Below, one piece after another: positions 26,154 through 37,435 of a DNA stretch of 64,000 nt; the stretch's first letter is position 1; each line of letters starts with the position of its first letter. The notes below the pieces were generated by a model. It searched no databases. It saw nothing but the letters and a program-made list of their open reading frames with translations, and had not been told where the DNA came from. The translations under genes and the position numbers were made by a program. This stretch comes from Oidiodendron maius Zn (taxonomy: Eukaryota; Ascomycota; Leotiomycetes; Myxotrichaceae): NCBI GenBank assembly GCA_000827325.1, contig KN832870.1:1426001-1490000 (forward strand), written 5' to 3'.

Positions 26154-26976
26154 TTAAACGAACAGCCCTGCTGAAGGCATGACCCAAACAGACTCGTCGC
26201 AGCTGATTGGATTGAGAATAAAGGGACAATCTTTACAAACCGGAAGGTGAACTTGGTATATGAGCTAACGTTTTAAATGAAATTATAAAATTCTGTTCGA
26301 GTTCATTTGTTACAGTTGACTTCACTTCAATTCACGCTTATAATTAAATAATATAGGTAAAAAAACTTGTTTGTGGACTACATCTAAACCAGTGATCGTA
26401 AAAGAAAATAATCGAGATATAGCTTCTGCTCCTATTTTACAAAGACACCAAGTAATTTTCTATTTATGCCAGGTACCTCCCGCACAATGTCGAAAGAGTC
26501 TGTCAGGCTGAGATATTCAGCAACAGGCTTAGGAGAGGCTAAGCCTTGCGTGGGGGTCATTAGCAGAGTACATTTTTGCACAGACTACGAGATGGAACAC
26601 ATCTAAAATTACACTTTAAAAAAGAATCTATTAGCCGAAAGGAGACCAATTACACAACTCTACTATTTCTATTATTCATCGAGTGGCATTAAAGTCTCGA
26701 CATCGACAGTAAAGAGTACAGGCTATGAACGTGCTTCTGAGTTTCTGCGGTGAGATCGGGTTGTGGCAGTGCATACTTGTTGGCTCGCTTAGTTCGTACA
26801 CCAGCCGACTATTATATACTGACTACACAAGAAGCCGACAAAACAGCGCATCGTCTTTTACTTGTTTTGCATCTTGATAAAACCCAATCTATCTCATAGA
26901 ATTTTCTCTTCGCAATTCTACAAGACTTTCTTCGTACTCTCCGCATAATTTATCTCACTTGACTACACGTCATCGA
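26154..26976. other. Intergenic, AT-rich
   Basis: 3' region of the CFEM-like gene and promoter of the oxidoreductase gene, with pyrimidine-rich sequence just before 26977. No gene seen. Confidence 0.4.
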
Positions 26977-28174
26977 ATGTCTGTGCCGGTGACGCAGAAG
27001 GCTGTGATTTTCGGAAGAACAGGCAACTCAGATCAGACAGTGCGCATAGAATTTGATTATCCGGTACCAACACCAGGGCAGGGCGAGTTATTGATTCAGA
27101 ATACACTATGCGGTGTTAACAACGCCGACACTTATTATCGAGCTGGGTTCTATAATTATAAAGCCTCATCGCCAACAGTCCTTGGCCACGAGGCTGTAGG
27201 AATAGTTTCAGCACTAGGCCCCGGAACGAAATGGAGCAACTTCAAAGTGGGAGACCGAGTCATTTGGGTGCACAAGGGAGCATATGCGCAGTATTCCGCT
27301 GTGCCGGTTGAGAATACTCTCAAAATTCCCAAGGGTATCTTGGATCACGATGCTATTGCGGGATTTTTGAACGGCATGACTGCCTTGGCTCTGGTAAAGG
27401 AGGTGTATAAGGTTAACAAGGGGGAATGGGTTCTGCTTCACGCTGCTGAGTCAAATATTGGCCTCCTTATGGTCCAGATTCTGAAATCTCTCGGTGCTAA
27501 AATCATCGGGACTGTTGATACTACGACGAAGATAGGCCTTGTCAAGAGCCTTGGAGCGGATGCTGTTATTAACTATACCGATTATATAAAGAGTGGTTGG
27601 CCCCACAGGGTAAAGGAAATTACGAAAAGTGATGGTCCATCTGTTGTCTATGACTTCGTCGGCAAAGACACGTGGAAAGGCAGTTTAGATGCGGTGAAAG
27701 GGAATGGGACAATACTCTGGTGTGGAACTCTTAGTGGCCCAATCCCGCCTATGTCGCAGAGGTAAGTGGTGAAATTTCCTATATATTTACTCTTCATGCA
27801 GGGTAGATCCTGTTAATAGGAATTCCGTCAGGTAAGGCAAGTCTCTGAAACTTTCAGCTGACAATGAAGATGGCATAGCCTCCTATCTCCAAAAAATATC
27901 AAAATAATATATCCCTCGCCAGCATCTTGCATGGAAAAAAGAGACGTCTTCGAGCGCCATGCCGATGACCTCTTTGGTCTTATCAAATCCGGCCGGTTGA
28001 AAGTCAGAGCCCACAACGTGTATTTCTTGGAAGACTTTGGGCAAGCACACAGCGTATGTATACTTCAAAAATACATCACATTAACGTCTCAAACTGGTAT
28101 ACTGACTTTTTTATGTCTATATGCAGGATCTTAAAGCCAGACGAACGGGAGGCAAGATCCTCTTACGTCCATAA
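26977..28174 (+). CDS. Quinone oxidoreductase-like MDR family enzyme (NADPH)
   Basis: Three exons (26977-27761, 27879-28053, 28127-28174) give 335 residues. The N-terminal GroES-like domain contains LCGVNNADTYYRAG and LGHEAVGIV. The nucleotide-binding domain has a Rossmann-like segment HAAESNIGLLMVQI where quinone reductases usually have AAAGGVG, followed by LGAKIIGTV and LGADAVINY. The C-terminus reads LLSPKNIKI, then ADDLFGLIKSGRLKV, then the tail DLKARRTGGKILLRP. These zinc-free enzymes reduce quinones or activated alkenes with NADPH. The odd AESNIG in place of the glycine-rich loop may weaken cofactor binding. The first ATG at 26977 was chosen. Intron 1 (117 bases) was chosen because it alone restores the SPKN region. 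Confidence 0.88.
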
Positions 28175-29352
28175 CCCCAAAAAGCTTACGGATGTCCTTA
28201 TCATAGACTTACCATTTTTATTGACTTAGCTGGGATAAATGTCTTAAGGCGATTTCCGTGTACTATTTGAAGGAGTATTCTAAAACTCCATATAGTGGCT
28301 GCAGCACTCATAGCTCAAAGTAATCGATGGATTTGATTGTATTAGGCTATTCTTGATGCAGGTACTCGCTTGGTGAGACGATAGAAGGGAGTCGCCTGGC
28401 GGCATTGTCAAGTACAGCCCCTTGGAAAGAGTTGCTACCTTGCCACTACCCCACGAAATCCCACTTGAAGTCAAGTCTCGACTGTGAGAACTTAGAATTG
28501 CAAGTGAGCTGCCCTCTCTCCTGCCCAATGAATCAAGCCGATGGAGCCAGTGATATGTTGAGTACATTTTGGTACTTCCGATTGAGATGGTATGCTGGAG
28601 GAGAGAAGTTGACCTTACGAGAAGCGCATTCAATTTTGACAATATACGGCTGTTAATGATCCAGTAATGGCTGAACAGAAAGAAGAAAAACGCCAGAGGC
28701 CGCATTTGAAGTGGTGAATGCTTGGCGTTGGTCGGCGGCGGAATTAGAATCTCAGCAACTTTAGGTATCCGCCTCGGGTGATTATGAATGAAGTTCAACA
28801 GGCGGCCACATACAGCGTATATATACTCTAAAAGGAGGGATAACACCAATGTGCAAGAATATTAATATATATCAGATTTCGTACTCTGAGCTCTAGGCTG
28901 CTGAGCAAACGGCAAGTGAAACTCTGAAAATCCAAGGCCGCGAGTGCCGATCGCCACTGACGTATCTCGGCACATCTGAATCTGAAGTACGCTGTAACCC
29001 CGCAATTTGGCAGGCCCTCCATGCCACGGATATCGACACCTAACAACAACTAAAGGTGGGATAGCTTGCGGGGTAAGAACTTTAGAATAGGAGGATGCGC
29101 GGAGAATGCTGTTCCTTAGGGGATGGTCTCTCGTATATGCTCGGTACAAATCAAAGCGGTCAATTATTTTCACGTACTTACTTCGTCAATTTGCTTACGG
29201 TTCCTTGGAGATCCAATTTATAACTGCAGGTCTCAGATGACTCGCCAGGAGCTAGAAGAGCTTCCAGCTTTAAGTAGGTCGGGAGTCCCAACATGCTCAG
29301 CAGGCTCTATTGCTTTGCAGATTATCACTTATAATATTTATTCATAGTACTC
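28175..29352. other. Intergenic
   Basis: Between two plus-strand genes. A 189-residue minus-strand open frame at 28280-28849 has no recognisable feature and odd composition (a run of Phe), so I leave it uncalled. The last 100 bases before 29353 contain an ATAATATTTATTC promoter-like stretch. Confidence 0.35.
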
Positions 29353-30447
29353 ATGCGATCAATCTCAATTCTCTTTTCTCTGCTACCCTTGGGCAGCATC
29401 GCTCAGGCACCTCTCAGTGTCTCCAGTTCTGATACTGTCCCTCGGATTACACCTCAATCCCCTGACAATGACCCTAACTACAAGGCGCCATACTTCCCTC
29501 TCTTGGGCTTTAAGGAGTATGCTGGAAATCCCATAATGTCACCGAACCCAAACAACAATTGGGAATCCGCATACCTGTATAATCCAAGCGCTATTGTAGT
29601 CGATGATACAGTCTGGCTGCTCTACCGTGCACAGAATTCCTCTAAGACATCGTCAATTGGACTTGCTTGGTCGAAAGACGGCTACAATTTCACGCGGCTT
29701 AACCAGCCAGTCATCCAAGCCACAGAGCCGTATGAGCAAATTGGCGGCTGTGAAGATCCCCGCGTCATCCGCGTCAATGGCACTTTCTATCTCACATACA
29801 CGGCTTTCGACTCTAAGACAGCCCGTCTCTGTCTCGCAACATCCACCAACCTGGTGAACTGGAAAAAATACGGACCCATCCTGCCCAACATCACCGATAT
29901 CATCTTTGGCGCCTCAATTCCCACCCTCCCCTATACCACTCGGGTAGGATGGAGCAAGAGCGGAGCTATTTTGAACGAGCGCCAGCCGGATGGCACGTAC
30001 CACATGCACTTTGGAGATTCGTTCCTGTACTTAGCTAATTCGACGGATCTGATTCACTGGAATTACGAGACCAGACCAACTCCATATGCTCCGAAGATAA
30101 ATATCTGGGAGCAAGCACTGATGGAGTCGGCGGCGCCGCCTGTGAAGACTCGAGACGGGAAGTGGCTGAAATTCTATAATGGCGTGGGAACCGGAATTGG
30201 CGGGTACGTATTTGGGCAGTACAGTACAGGTCAGATGTTGATTGATCCTGTGAATCTCCCTCAGGGACCGCCTATTGCAAGATTGGAGACGCCCGTGTTG
30301 ACGCCAACAAGTGTCCATGAGATTACGGGGCAGGTGGATAACGTGGTGTTTAGCGAGGGGCTGGTCCAGTACAGGGGAAAGTGGTTCCTTTACTTTGGAG
30401 AAGGAGATGCGTTTTTGGGAGTTGCAACGACTGACGTGCAGCCGTAA
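29353..30447 (+). CDS. Secreted GH130/GH43-like beta-propeller glycosidase
   Basis: A single open frame of 364 residues opens with a signal peptide (about 1-18, ISILFSLLPLGSIAQA). The rest fits a five-bladed propeller: NPIMSPNPNNNWESAYLYNP, VWLLYRAQ, IGLAWSKDGYNF, then GGCEDPRVIRVNGTFYLTYT, LATSTNLVNWKKYGPI, LIHWN and WFLYFGEGD. The E-DPR segment and repeated DG-x-F/LVNW blade motifs are as in GH130 mannoside phosphorylases or hydrolases and related GH43 enzymes. Secretion suggests hydrolysis of a beta-mannoside or arabinan rather than phosphorolysis; this is inference. The stop overlaps a possible GTAAGT donor with a TTAACTAAA branch-like sequence, so one more short exon could extend the C-terminus. 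Confidence 0.82.
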   Translation: MRSISILFSLLPLGSIAQAPLSVSSSDTVPRITPQSPDNDPNYKAPYFPLLGFKEYAGNPIMSPNPNNNWESAYLYNPSAIVVDDTVWLLYRAQNSSKTSSIGLAWSKDGYNFTRLNQPVIQATEPYEQIGGCEDPRVIRVNGTFYLTYTAFDSKTARLCLATSTNLVNWKKYGPILPNITDIIFGASIPTLPYTTRVGWSKSGAILNERQPDGTYHMHFGDSFLYLANSTDLIHWNYETRPTPYAPKINIWEQALMESAAPPVKTRDGKWLKFYNGVGTGIGGYVFGQYSTGQMLIDPVNLPQGPPIARLETPVLTPTSVHEITGQVDNVVFSEGLVQYRGKWFLYFGEGDAFLGVATTDVQP

Positions 30448-30934
30448 GTGATATTAACTAAATGAAGTGCTGGAAAACGAGTTGTTGAGTGCTGCAGTTA
30501 TTTACAGCGCACAAATAGAGATCAGGTCCAAGTTCCCCGATCCAGGTATATAGTTAGTAATGCGCGAAATCAGGTCCAGTGATTATTTCACATGTATAAA
30601 TCATTTATCTGCCTAGCAGAGATTTGAGCTGCAGCCTCGACTGACAGGATTTCATAAGTTGGACCTAATTTTATGGTCACTAACAGATCCTTTCATCTCG
30701 CAGCTACACTGGTCATTAGAATACCACATCCGATATAGTCACTTCAGCAACACATACCCTTTCGGTCAGCGAACAATTGCCCTTTTAGGACAGAAAGGAC
30801 AACATATAAGAAATGATAAATTTTATAGAAAATAACCCATTGCCAGCATAGGAAATAAAAAGAAATTGTTCATACACTATCGACGTTTTTAATTCCGATC
30901 ATATCAAACACACATAAAAGAGCTTACTCCTACC
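30448..30934. other. Intergenic
   Basis: 3' region of the glycosidase gene and promoter of the small secreted protein gene. No open frame of note. Confidence 0.4.
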
Positions 30935-31297
30935 ATGATGCTCCCCATATTCTTAATTTCTATTTTACCAAGCTTTATATTTGCCGCACCTACGCCAGAC
31001 ACAGGAATCGCTCCTATCACTCTTCGAGGAGCTCTTGCAACAGCCTCGGTCGGACTTTACAGCAGTGAGAGCTGTACTGACCGGGTCAAACAGCTCCACA
31101 TTAGAAACCTCAACAAATGTCACACTGCTATAAGCGTGTTCCATAGCTTCGAGATACTTAGTAACGTGCTTGGAGCCGCCACCGGCATTCTCGCCTACAA
31201 TACTTCGTATTGCTCTGGCGTGGGGGAGGGAACAGGCGACATTGGCTGCCTCGGCAGCTCCATGGATTTCTTAAGTTTTCAACTCACGGACAGCTAG
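30935..31297 (+). CDS. Small secreted protein, four cysteines
   Basis: This open frame codes for 120 residues. A clear signal peptide (MMLPIFLISILPSFIFAAP) is followed by a mature chain of about 100 residues with four Cys (ESCTDR, NKCHTA, SYCSG, IGCLG), enough for two disulfides, and a glycosylation-type NTS. No family recognised. Size, secretion and cysteines fit fungal effector-like or cell-surface proteins, but these traits are weak evidence. It is intronless and lies in a stretch with other secreted proteins and gene relics. Confidence 0.62.
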   Translation: MMLPIFLISILPSFIFAAPTPDTGIAPITLRGALATASVGLYSSESCTDRVKQLHIRNLNKCHTAISVFHSFEILSNVLGAATGILAYNTSYCSGVGEGTGDIGCLGSSMDFLSFQLTDS

Positions 31298-32727
31298 GTA
31301 TTCACGTTTACCCCAGCATATTTTCTACTTTGTGAGGATCAGTTGGGCTAACAAATGTAGAATATTGTTTATGAGATCTCGCAACGACAATTTAATGTCA
31401 TATATCCAAATGGAAGGTTAGAATATATAAAGATGAAACTTCCCACTGCAGTCGCGTGCAAAATCGGCTTCCCCTCCTAGCGATCGGCGAGATTTTACTC
31501 GCACCACTCTTGGGAATCGCTTTATCGAAATAAGCTAGGCTTCAAATAAGGATAACTGCTATAACCTCATGAGCTGCGCCACACCTAGCTCTATAACCCT
31601 ATAATTAAGGCTCCATGTGCGATTCGGAATATTCGCAGATATAGACCACTTAAGTTACTAATAAACCACGTTATATAATCTTGAACAGAGGCAATATAGG
31701 TGCACAGGTTGTAGTCGAATATCAAGGTGAAACTCAGAGTTATATTGACTATTGAGTGTTGCAGAGACAACTGATTAAGCACAGCTATACTGGAGTAAGG
31801 ACCCCTTTATATAGTCCTATTCGGCCTCTTATTGACTGATATGAATCTTCTGAATCCTGAATCCTAAAGGATATCCTAGATCCTAAGGGATGTGTAATGC
31901 GTGCTTGAGGCCCTGATCAATATGAAATATAAATTTTATTTTAATACCTTTGATAAATAGGGTCCTAGGGGAGCTGATGTTTATATTCTATAGAATATTG
32001 ACACTGCGTGTATCTAACTTATTCTAGAAACTTCTATCACGAATGTTTCTGAACCGAAGATATTGAAGTAGGCTACTTCACCAAATAACTTATTCTGTAG
32101 AAGATTATAAAAATTGCTTTACAGTACGGAGGAGGGCCGATCTGTACTAGCTACACTCTTGTAGATATTCCAAATTGTAGAGAGTAGAGCCACATGTGGC
32201 GCAGCTCATGAAGCTACAGGTTGCCACCCTTATTTGAAGCCGATTTTGCAAGTGACTGTATATTTTCTCTCCTCAGCACTGGCTGCTGAATTCCGGCTAG
32301 GGCAGATTGTAGTGTGGCGGATTTGCGAAAAGATGTGGAATCATTCGTCCTGAGAATAGCCCGAAGGTCAGCAGATGGAAGGAAAGTCGTGTAATTCTAA
32401 TTTGAGGCAACCGTCTAAGTACCACAAGGTATTTCGTGGCTGTTAATCGTCTTCTTAAATATCTCAATTTAGTTATCTATTTAAATATCGCAATCCACCT
32501 AAAATTCCTTCACTACCATCTCAGTTGTGGTGTTGTTACTGTGCTATCTCACATCAGATGTATTTGATTCCTCCAAGCTTTAAATGTCAGCACTCATGTT
32601 AACAAACTATGCACCAGATAAATAGAGATATAGGTATTTATCTCCCAAATGTTCGCAGAATACTTGAAGATCTATTTCATTTACAGATAGCCCATCCAGG
32701 AAATGCTTTATTTTTTAGGCCCGCCAT
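31298..32727. other. Long AT-rich stretch without genes
   Basis: No gene was recognised in 1.4 kb. A short repetitive patch near 31853-31890 repeats ATCCTGAATCCTAAAGGAT-like words (GAATCCTGAATCC, then CCTAAAGGATATCC, then CCTAGATCCTAAGG) and could fold back. Stop codons are dense in all frames. Confidence 0.4.
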
Positions 32728-33630
32728 TTGCGCGACTCTACCCTAACCCATCATGGAAGGAGTCGGATATACCGGACCCTTACTGGTAAGGTAGCTATCA
32801 TCACGAGAGCGAATATCGAACTAGGGCTAGAAATCTGCCAACAACTTGCTTCGCATGGTGCGAAAGTCTATCTAGCGGCAAGGTCAGAAGAGAAGGGCGC
32901 GAAGGCATGGAAGTTATACGAAAGGAGACTGGGAATGAGAATGTAGAGTTACTTATACTAAACTTTGCCGAGGTCTGAAGAGCAAGGCATGATCGTATGC
33001 TATATTTATGGCTAACGCTACATCTAGACTAAATTAGCAGCAGCTAATTTCCTCACAATGGGCTAGAAAGTGGACATCTTAGTCAATAATGCGGGAGTTC
33101 TGGATGCTAAATTCATCTTGACACCACGAGAAAAGATCGGGTCTCACATCGCTATCAACCACCTCGGACATTTTGTCTTCACTACCACTCTTCTGCCCTG
33201 TCTCAGTAAAGGAGCCAGAATCGTTAATGTTACTTCATTCGCCGAGAGGGCCCTCAGATGTCCGAACCCTCTCCTATTTGATAGAATTAAGGACAAAAGC
33301 GCAACATCAGGATGAATCGATCGATGTAGCCATTCGAAATTTGCGAACGTGCTGTTTACACGCTCTCTGCAAAGTAGACTTGGATCAGACGATTATGTCA
33401 ATTGCTGCCATCCTGGCCGAGTTGGCACCGAACTCAATAGAATGGTCTCTCGTCATGGTTTCTTCGGCTATGTGATTAGGTTATTGATGTTATTTCTGGA
33501 TCAACCTGTCAGCATTGGAGCACTGACACAACTCTATCTCGCCACGAGCCCAGAGATCGATGAGAAGAATATCCATAGCGAGTACTACGTCTCAATTGCT
33601 TCGAATGAGGATCCGAGGGAGGAACTATAG
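32728..33630 (+). pseudogene. Decayed short-chain dehydrogenase/reductase
   Basis: Ordered SDR pieces occur in different frames: TGKVAIITRANIELGLEICQ (the TGxxxGxG loop is degraded), LASHGAKVYLAARSEEK, VDILVNNAGVLDA (NNAG kept), INHLGHFVFTTTLLPCL, ARIVNVTSFAERA, and then CHPGRVGTELNRM with a C-terminal helix region ending at 33630. The active-site segment reads CSHSKFANVLFT, so the catalytic Tyr of YxxxK has become Cys. Stops at 32944 and 33313 and frame changes separate the pieces. The longest surviving pieces are 33070-33315 and 33349-33630. Confidence 0.8.
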
Positions 33631-34906
33631 AATTATTCTCAACGGGTTAGGGAAGAAAAGTTGGTATGCTGAGTGCTTAAGCGTTTCTTCGCTTCTATTT
33701 CCAGTTCGTATATATTGCTTGGCCGTGTGCATAAATCTAGCATCTAATTTATTTTTCTGTGGTATAAAATATAAGATATTTTCTTATATCAGGTTTTCAA
33801 TGCACAAAATGTATGAAATATGAGTATATTCTTATTCTATTGCGTCTCGTACTACTCACAGCTTGTCGCGTATACTTTTAAGACTGCACATCAAATAAAT
33901 AAAATACAAAAGTACAACACATCGGATTAGAAACAGCAAGCGTGCTGACAAAATGCCTTTTGCACGAAAGCACTGAAAATAGCTCGTTGATTTATAACTC
34001 ATTGTGCCGTCGGGTTTCTCCTCTCCAAAGGTACCGCGTCACCTAACGCTCACCGAGGAGGCTGCCGCTTGTGGATGATGGCCAGGTCAGTAGTGGCTGC
34101 GCCCCACACAGAATATCCGAGAACGTACATCAGTGGCATCCTAGCGTTCACGACCTTCTTCAGCTGTTCTTGGAACATTTTCTTTCTTGTGAAAATTGGC
34201 CATTAAAATTCCAGTACGGGTCCACGTGTTCTCTCTACATAACCAAAAAATGCGGAGAACTGCCCTGTCGGTTATTCTGTATGCCACGTTATCAGATCGC
34301 GTTGTGCCTGGATGGGAGGACCTGAGTTACACTGAAAAGGGTTCCCCCTTTTGGTAAGCGAGATCCGCGCAATCAGCCGCCAAGAATTGGTAATTCCTGT
34401 GAAAGGTAAGTATTAAGGTACGAAAAATCACGATTCTTTGCCAACAGCACGAAATATTGAATATTACTACTCCTAGAACCTGCAAAAATTTGCCCTTATA
34501 CCTCTCACTTACGCCGTGCTTTTTTGAAAGAGCCTATAGGACCCAACTTCATAAATTCGGGTACTGTCTCGGCTCCATGGCGCCAAGAACAGACGCGGGA
34601 ACTCACCATGACTGCGGCTTGCAGTTGTCATCTAAAAATATCCAAGAGGCATGGCAACCACCAGAATAGCACCGGACTTGGGCGGATTTATAAAATGATG
34701 ATCTTGGCATGCACCAAATTCACGCCCTTTCCGATCTCTGGGCAGAAATGCTGCCAGAGTCGGTCTCTCTTAGTATCCAGCCGCCATTTACACTTTATAT
34801 ATAGAGGTAGGTTTCGCAGATGCTGCTATTCCCTTCGAATCAAGCGGTGTGCATCTTGCTCATTTCCACTACTCTTACTTTCTATATATCTTATTGAAAA
34901 ATCAAT
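33631..34906. other. Intergenic, no convincing gene
   Basis: Only open frames shorter than 130 residues with no recognisable domain. The last 100 bases contain TATATATAG near 34797 and the leader of the sialidase gene. Confidence 0.4.
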
Positions 34907-36160
34907 ATGAGCTTCAAGAAGTGGTTCAATCTGGCGGCGGTCGCGGCTTTGGTCTCTCTCGCAACGGCAAATGTGTCTGACCCAGCAAAGGACGCAACCC
35001 CGTACCATGACGAATATGTTCTATTCAGGAGTGCAAACATGGCTTCCCCAGACAAGCTATCTTCTGGTATTGGTTTTCACACTTTCCGGATCCCCGCCGT
35101 GGTAAAGACCGCGACAGGCCGCATGCTGGCTTTCGCTGAAGGTCGTCGATGGACAAACGAGGATTTTGGAGACATTAACCTGGTGTACAAACGCACCAAG
35201 ACCACCACCAGCGGTGGGGCAGCTTTCAGTGACTGGGGGAGTTTGAGCGAGGTATGGGGAGCTGGAGCTGGCACCTGGGGCAACCCAACCCCAGTCATTG
35301 ATGGCAATACGATCTATCTCTTCATGTCCTGGAATGGGGCCGACTACAGCCAGAACGGTGGTAACACGCTACCCAATGGCGTAGTCACCAAACGAATTGA
35401 CTCGACGTGGGATGGCCGGCGCCACATCTACCTCACTCAAAGCACTGACGATGGCGCAACCTGGTCGACGCCGGTAGACATGACGACGACATTGACTCCA
35501 GCTAAACAGGCTTGGGATGCTGTTGGACCTGGACACGGCATAGTTTTGACCACTGGAGACATCGTCGTCCCTGCTCAAGGACGCAACATCATTGGACGGG
35601 GCACACCAGGCAAGCGCACCTGGTCGCTCCAAATGCTTCCAGGCGCTGGATCAGAGGGAACGATCGCCCAAACTCCCAATGGCAATCTCTACCGCAACGA
35701 CCGTGGCGCCAGCACCATCGACCATCGCATTGTGGCCCGTGGCTCACTCTCCAGCTTCAGCTCCTTTTCGACAGACACTGGCCTACCGGATCCCGGGTGC
35801 GAAGGATCTGTGCTGAGCTACAACTATGATGCACCTGCAAGGACTATCTTTATGAACTCTGCCGATGCCAGCAGTCGTCGCCACATGCGCGTACGCATCA
35901 GCTACGACGCAGACGCAAAGAAGTACGACTGGGGTCGCAATCTTGCCGACGCACAAGTGCCTGGGACTTCGACTAATTGCCCGAAGTCCTCTGTTGGTTG
36001 CGAGGGCGGCTATTCAAGCATGGCAAAGACTCCCGACTTCAAGATTGGCGCGCTGGTTGAGAGCAACTTTTACCAGGATGGAAATGGGAAGAACTCCAAT
36101 ATGTGCATCCTTTGGCGCCGATTCAATCTATCCTGGATCCTCAACGGCCCTAACAACTAA
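34907..36160 (+). CDS. Secreted GH33 exo-alpha-sialidase (sialidase/KDNase)
   Basis: This intronless frame codes for 417 residues with a signal peptide (about 1-21). The sialidase hallmark FRIP is at residues 60-63, with Arg61 of the arginine triad. AFAEGRRW follows, and an Asp-box STDDGATW lies at 179-186. GEWxxP-type segments and GCEGSVLSYN and VGCEGGYSSM supply further blades and a likely acidic nucleophile region. The family cleaves terminal alpha-linked nonulosonic acids. The Aspergillus fumigatus relative prefers KDN to N-acetylneuraminic acid, so KDNase activity is plausible here. Sialidases are patchy among fungi, and it lies among gene relics, which fits an accessory, possibly transferred gene. 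Transfer is not shown. Confidence 0.9.
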   Translation: MSFKKWFNLAAVAALVSLATANVSDPAKDATPYHDEYVLFRSANMASPDKLSSGIGFHTFRIPAVVKTATGRMLAFAEGRRWTNEDFGDINLVYKRTKTTTSGGAAFSDWGSLSEVWGAGAGTWGNPTPVIDGNTIYLFMSWNGADYSQNGGNTLPNGVVTKRIDSTWDGRRHIYLTQSTDDGATWSTPVDMTTTLTPAKQAWDAVGPGHGIVLTTGDIVVPAQGRNIIGRGTPGKRTWSLQMLPGAGSEGTIAQTPNGNLYRNDRGASTIDHRIVARGSLSSFSSFSTDTGLPDPGCEGSVLSYNYDAPARTIFMNSADASSRRHMRVRISYDADAKKYDWGRNLADAQVPGTSTNCPKSSVGCEGGYSSMAKTPDFKIGALVESNFYQDGNGKNSNMCILWRRFNLSWILNGPNN

Positions 36161-36601
36161 ACCTATGCCTTGTTGAAGGTCTTAAGCATCTTTGCAGCAT
36201 CACTACCCCAGATGTCGTTTTGTCAGTGGAGACGTAGTGTATATCGGAAACAATGTATAAAGAGTACGCTGTATATTAGCTTTTTTCTCTCGCCAGCACT
36301 TCGAGATCATTTTGGAGACTTCTTTTTTAATCCGAGCAAAATCATCTTCATTAAGGCTATGAGTCATTGATCTGGGCTTGTGTGCGTCTACTTCCTCTGG
36401 AGACAGGTATGCCGGGTCTAATAAATTACAATTGCCTCATGTCTCCATACCTTGCAGTAAGTACTTGAAGAAATTATGCCTGCGGAATCAGTAATAATTG
36501 TACTCAAATATGCAATCAAGTCGTCCGCCGAGAGAGGAGCATAAAGGAAACGGTATCTAATTTCTATGGGAAATAACTGATCTTATGTCATTCGCCTGTT
36601 G
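36161..36601. other. Intergenic between convergent genes
   Basis: 3' regions of the sialidase and C2H2 genes. No gene seen. Confidence 0.4.
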
Positions 36602-37420
36602 TCAGCAACCCCGCCGCCTTTTCCTCTCCCTCCTTATCCGCTTAGTCTCCTCATCCATATCAGGCTCACAACTGCTCACTTGTTCCTCGGCATATTTATG
36701 GACCTTCGCCATATGCCTTTTGAAATTTTCTATCCTAGATATCCCTTTCTGATTACTTGTCATCGAAGCTTTGCATGCTGGAACCGGACAAAAGTACTGC
36801 TCGGTAGTGTTATGGCGGTCATTGATATGACGATCGAGTTGTCGTTTTGTCGCATGCCGAGCGGTACATGAGGTGTATGGACATTGGAAGGGCTTGGAGT
36901 GGTTTTTGAAATGGTGACTATTAGCCTGTAAGCATAGTACGAATAAATCATATAAGATGCGTGACAAACTTATATGGCGTAACTGAAGGAAAAGACTTAT
37001 TGCATGAAGGCCATGTACACTGAATACCGCCTGCGCATACAGCCTCCGATGACGCCGAAGGGGAACTGTCAGAAGAATTCTTCTCTGCCTTTGGGATTTC
37101 CCCAAGCAGAGCAGTGTCACGTCGGGAAAGAGCTAATGGATAAATATCGGTTGTGTAGTGGGACGCTGAAGCCGAAATCTGTTGTGCAGTAGCCTCAATG
37201 GTTGCCGGGAAGACCTGTGGCCCAGCAGTACTGGCAGGAGGCAATCAAAATCGTTTAGAAAGGAGAACCAGAATCCAGGATCAATGTCCAAGAATGGATT
37301 ATTATAATCGGTATCGGAATTATAGAGATCAAACTCAATGCCATTTAAAGTATCATTTAGCGTATCATTTAACGTATCATTTAATGTATCATTTAGCGTT
37401 TCGCTTAACGTAATATCAGA
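36602..37420 (-). CDS. C2H2 zinc-finger protein, start unresolved
   Basis: Read on the minus strand, the C-terminal exon contains HHFKNHSKPFQCPYTSC, ATKRQLDRHINDRH, YFCPVPAC and IENFKRHMAKVH, and it ends in a basic tail (RRERKRRRGC). The preceding exon supplies the first finger, IQCTWPSCNKSF. The intron between them runs from a GTTTGT donor to a CTAATAG acceptor near 36940 (giving VTPYN-HHFKNH). Further upstream a repeated LNDT peptide, coded by a 12-base minisatellite, leads to DYNNPFLDIDPGF. That part joins TAGPQVFPATIEA only if a very short intron of about 39 bases is removed, or else there is a frameshift. No in-frame ATG was found before the repeat, so the true first exon is missing or the gene is damaged. 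A DNA-binding regulator is inferred. Confidence 0.6.
37341..37412. repeat. 12-base minisatellite, about five units
   Basis: Units of the form GTATCATTTARC are repeated in tandem with small changes, the last being GTTTCGCTTAAC. On the minus strand they code the repeated tetrapeptide LNDT (LSETLNDTLNDT). The unit length is a multiple of three, so copy-number changes would keep the frame. Confidence 0.8.
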
Positions 37421-37435
37421 ATAATGAGGTTTGAA

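Noticed and set aside
27762-27931. Apparent frameshift in the quinone oxidoreductase gene
   Set aside because: A single 117-base intron (27762-27878) restores the SPKN region and the frame exactly, so the gene is intact.
28280-28849. Minus-strand open frame of 189 codons
   Set aside because: No signal peptide, domain or credible start context; an internal Phe run suggests chance.
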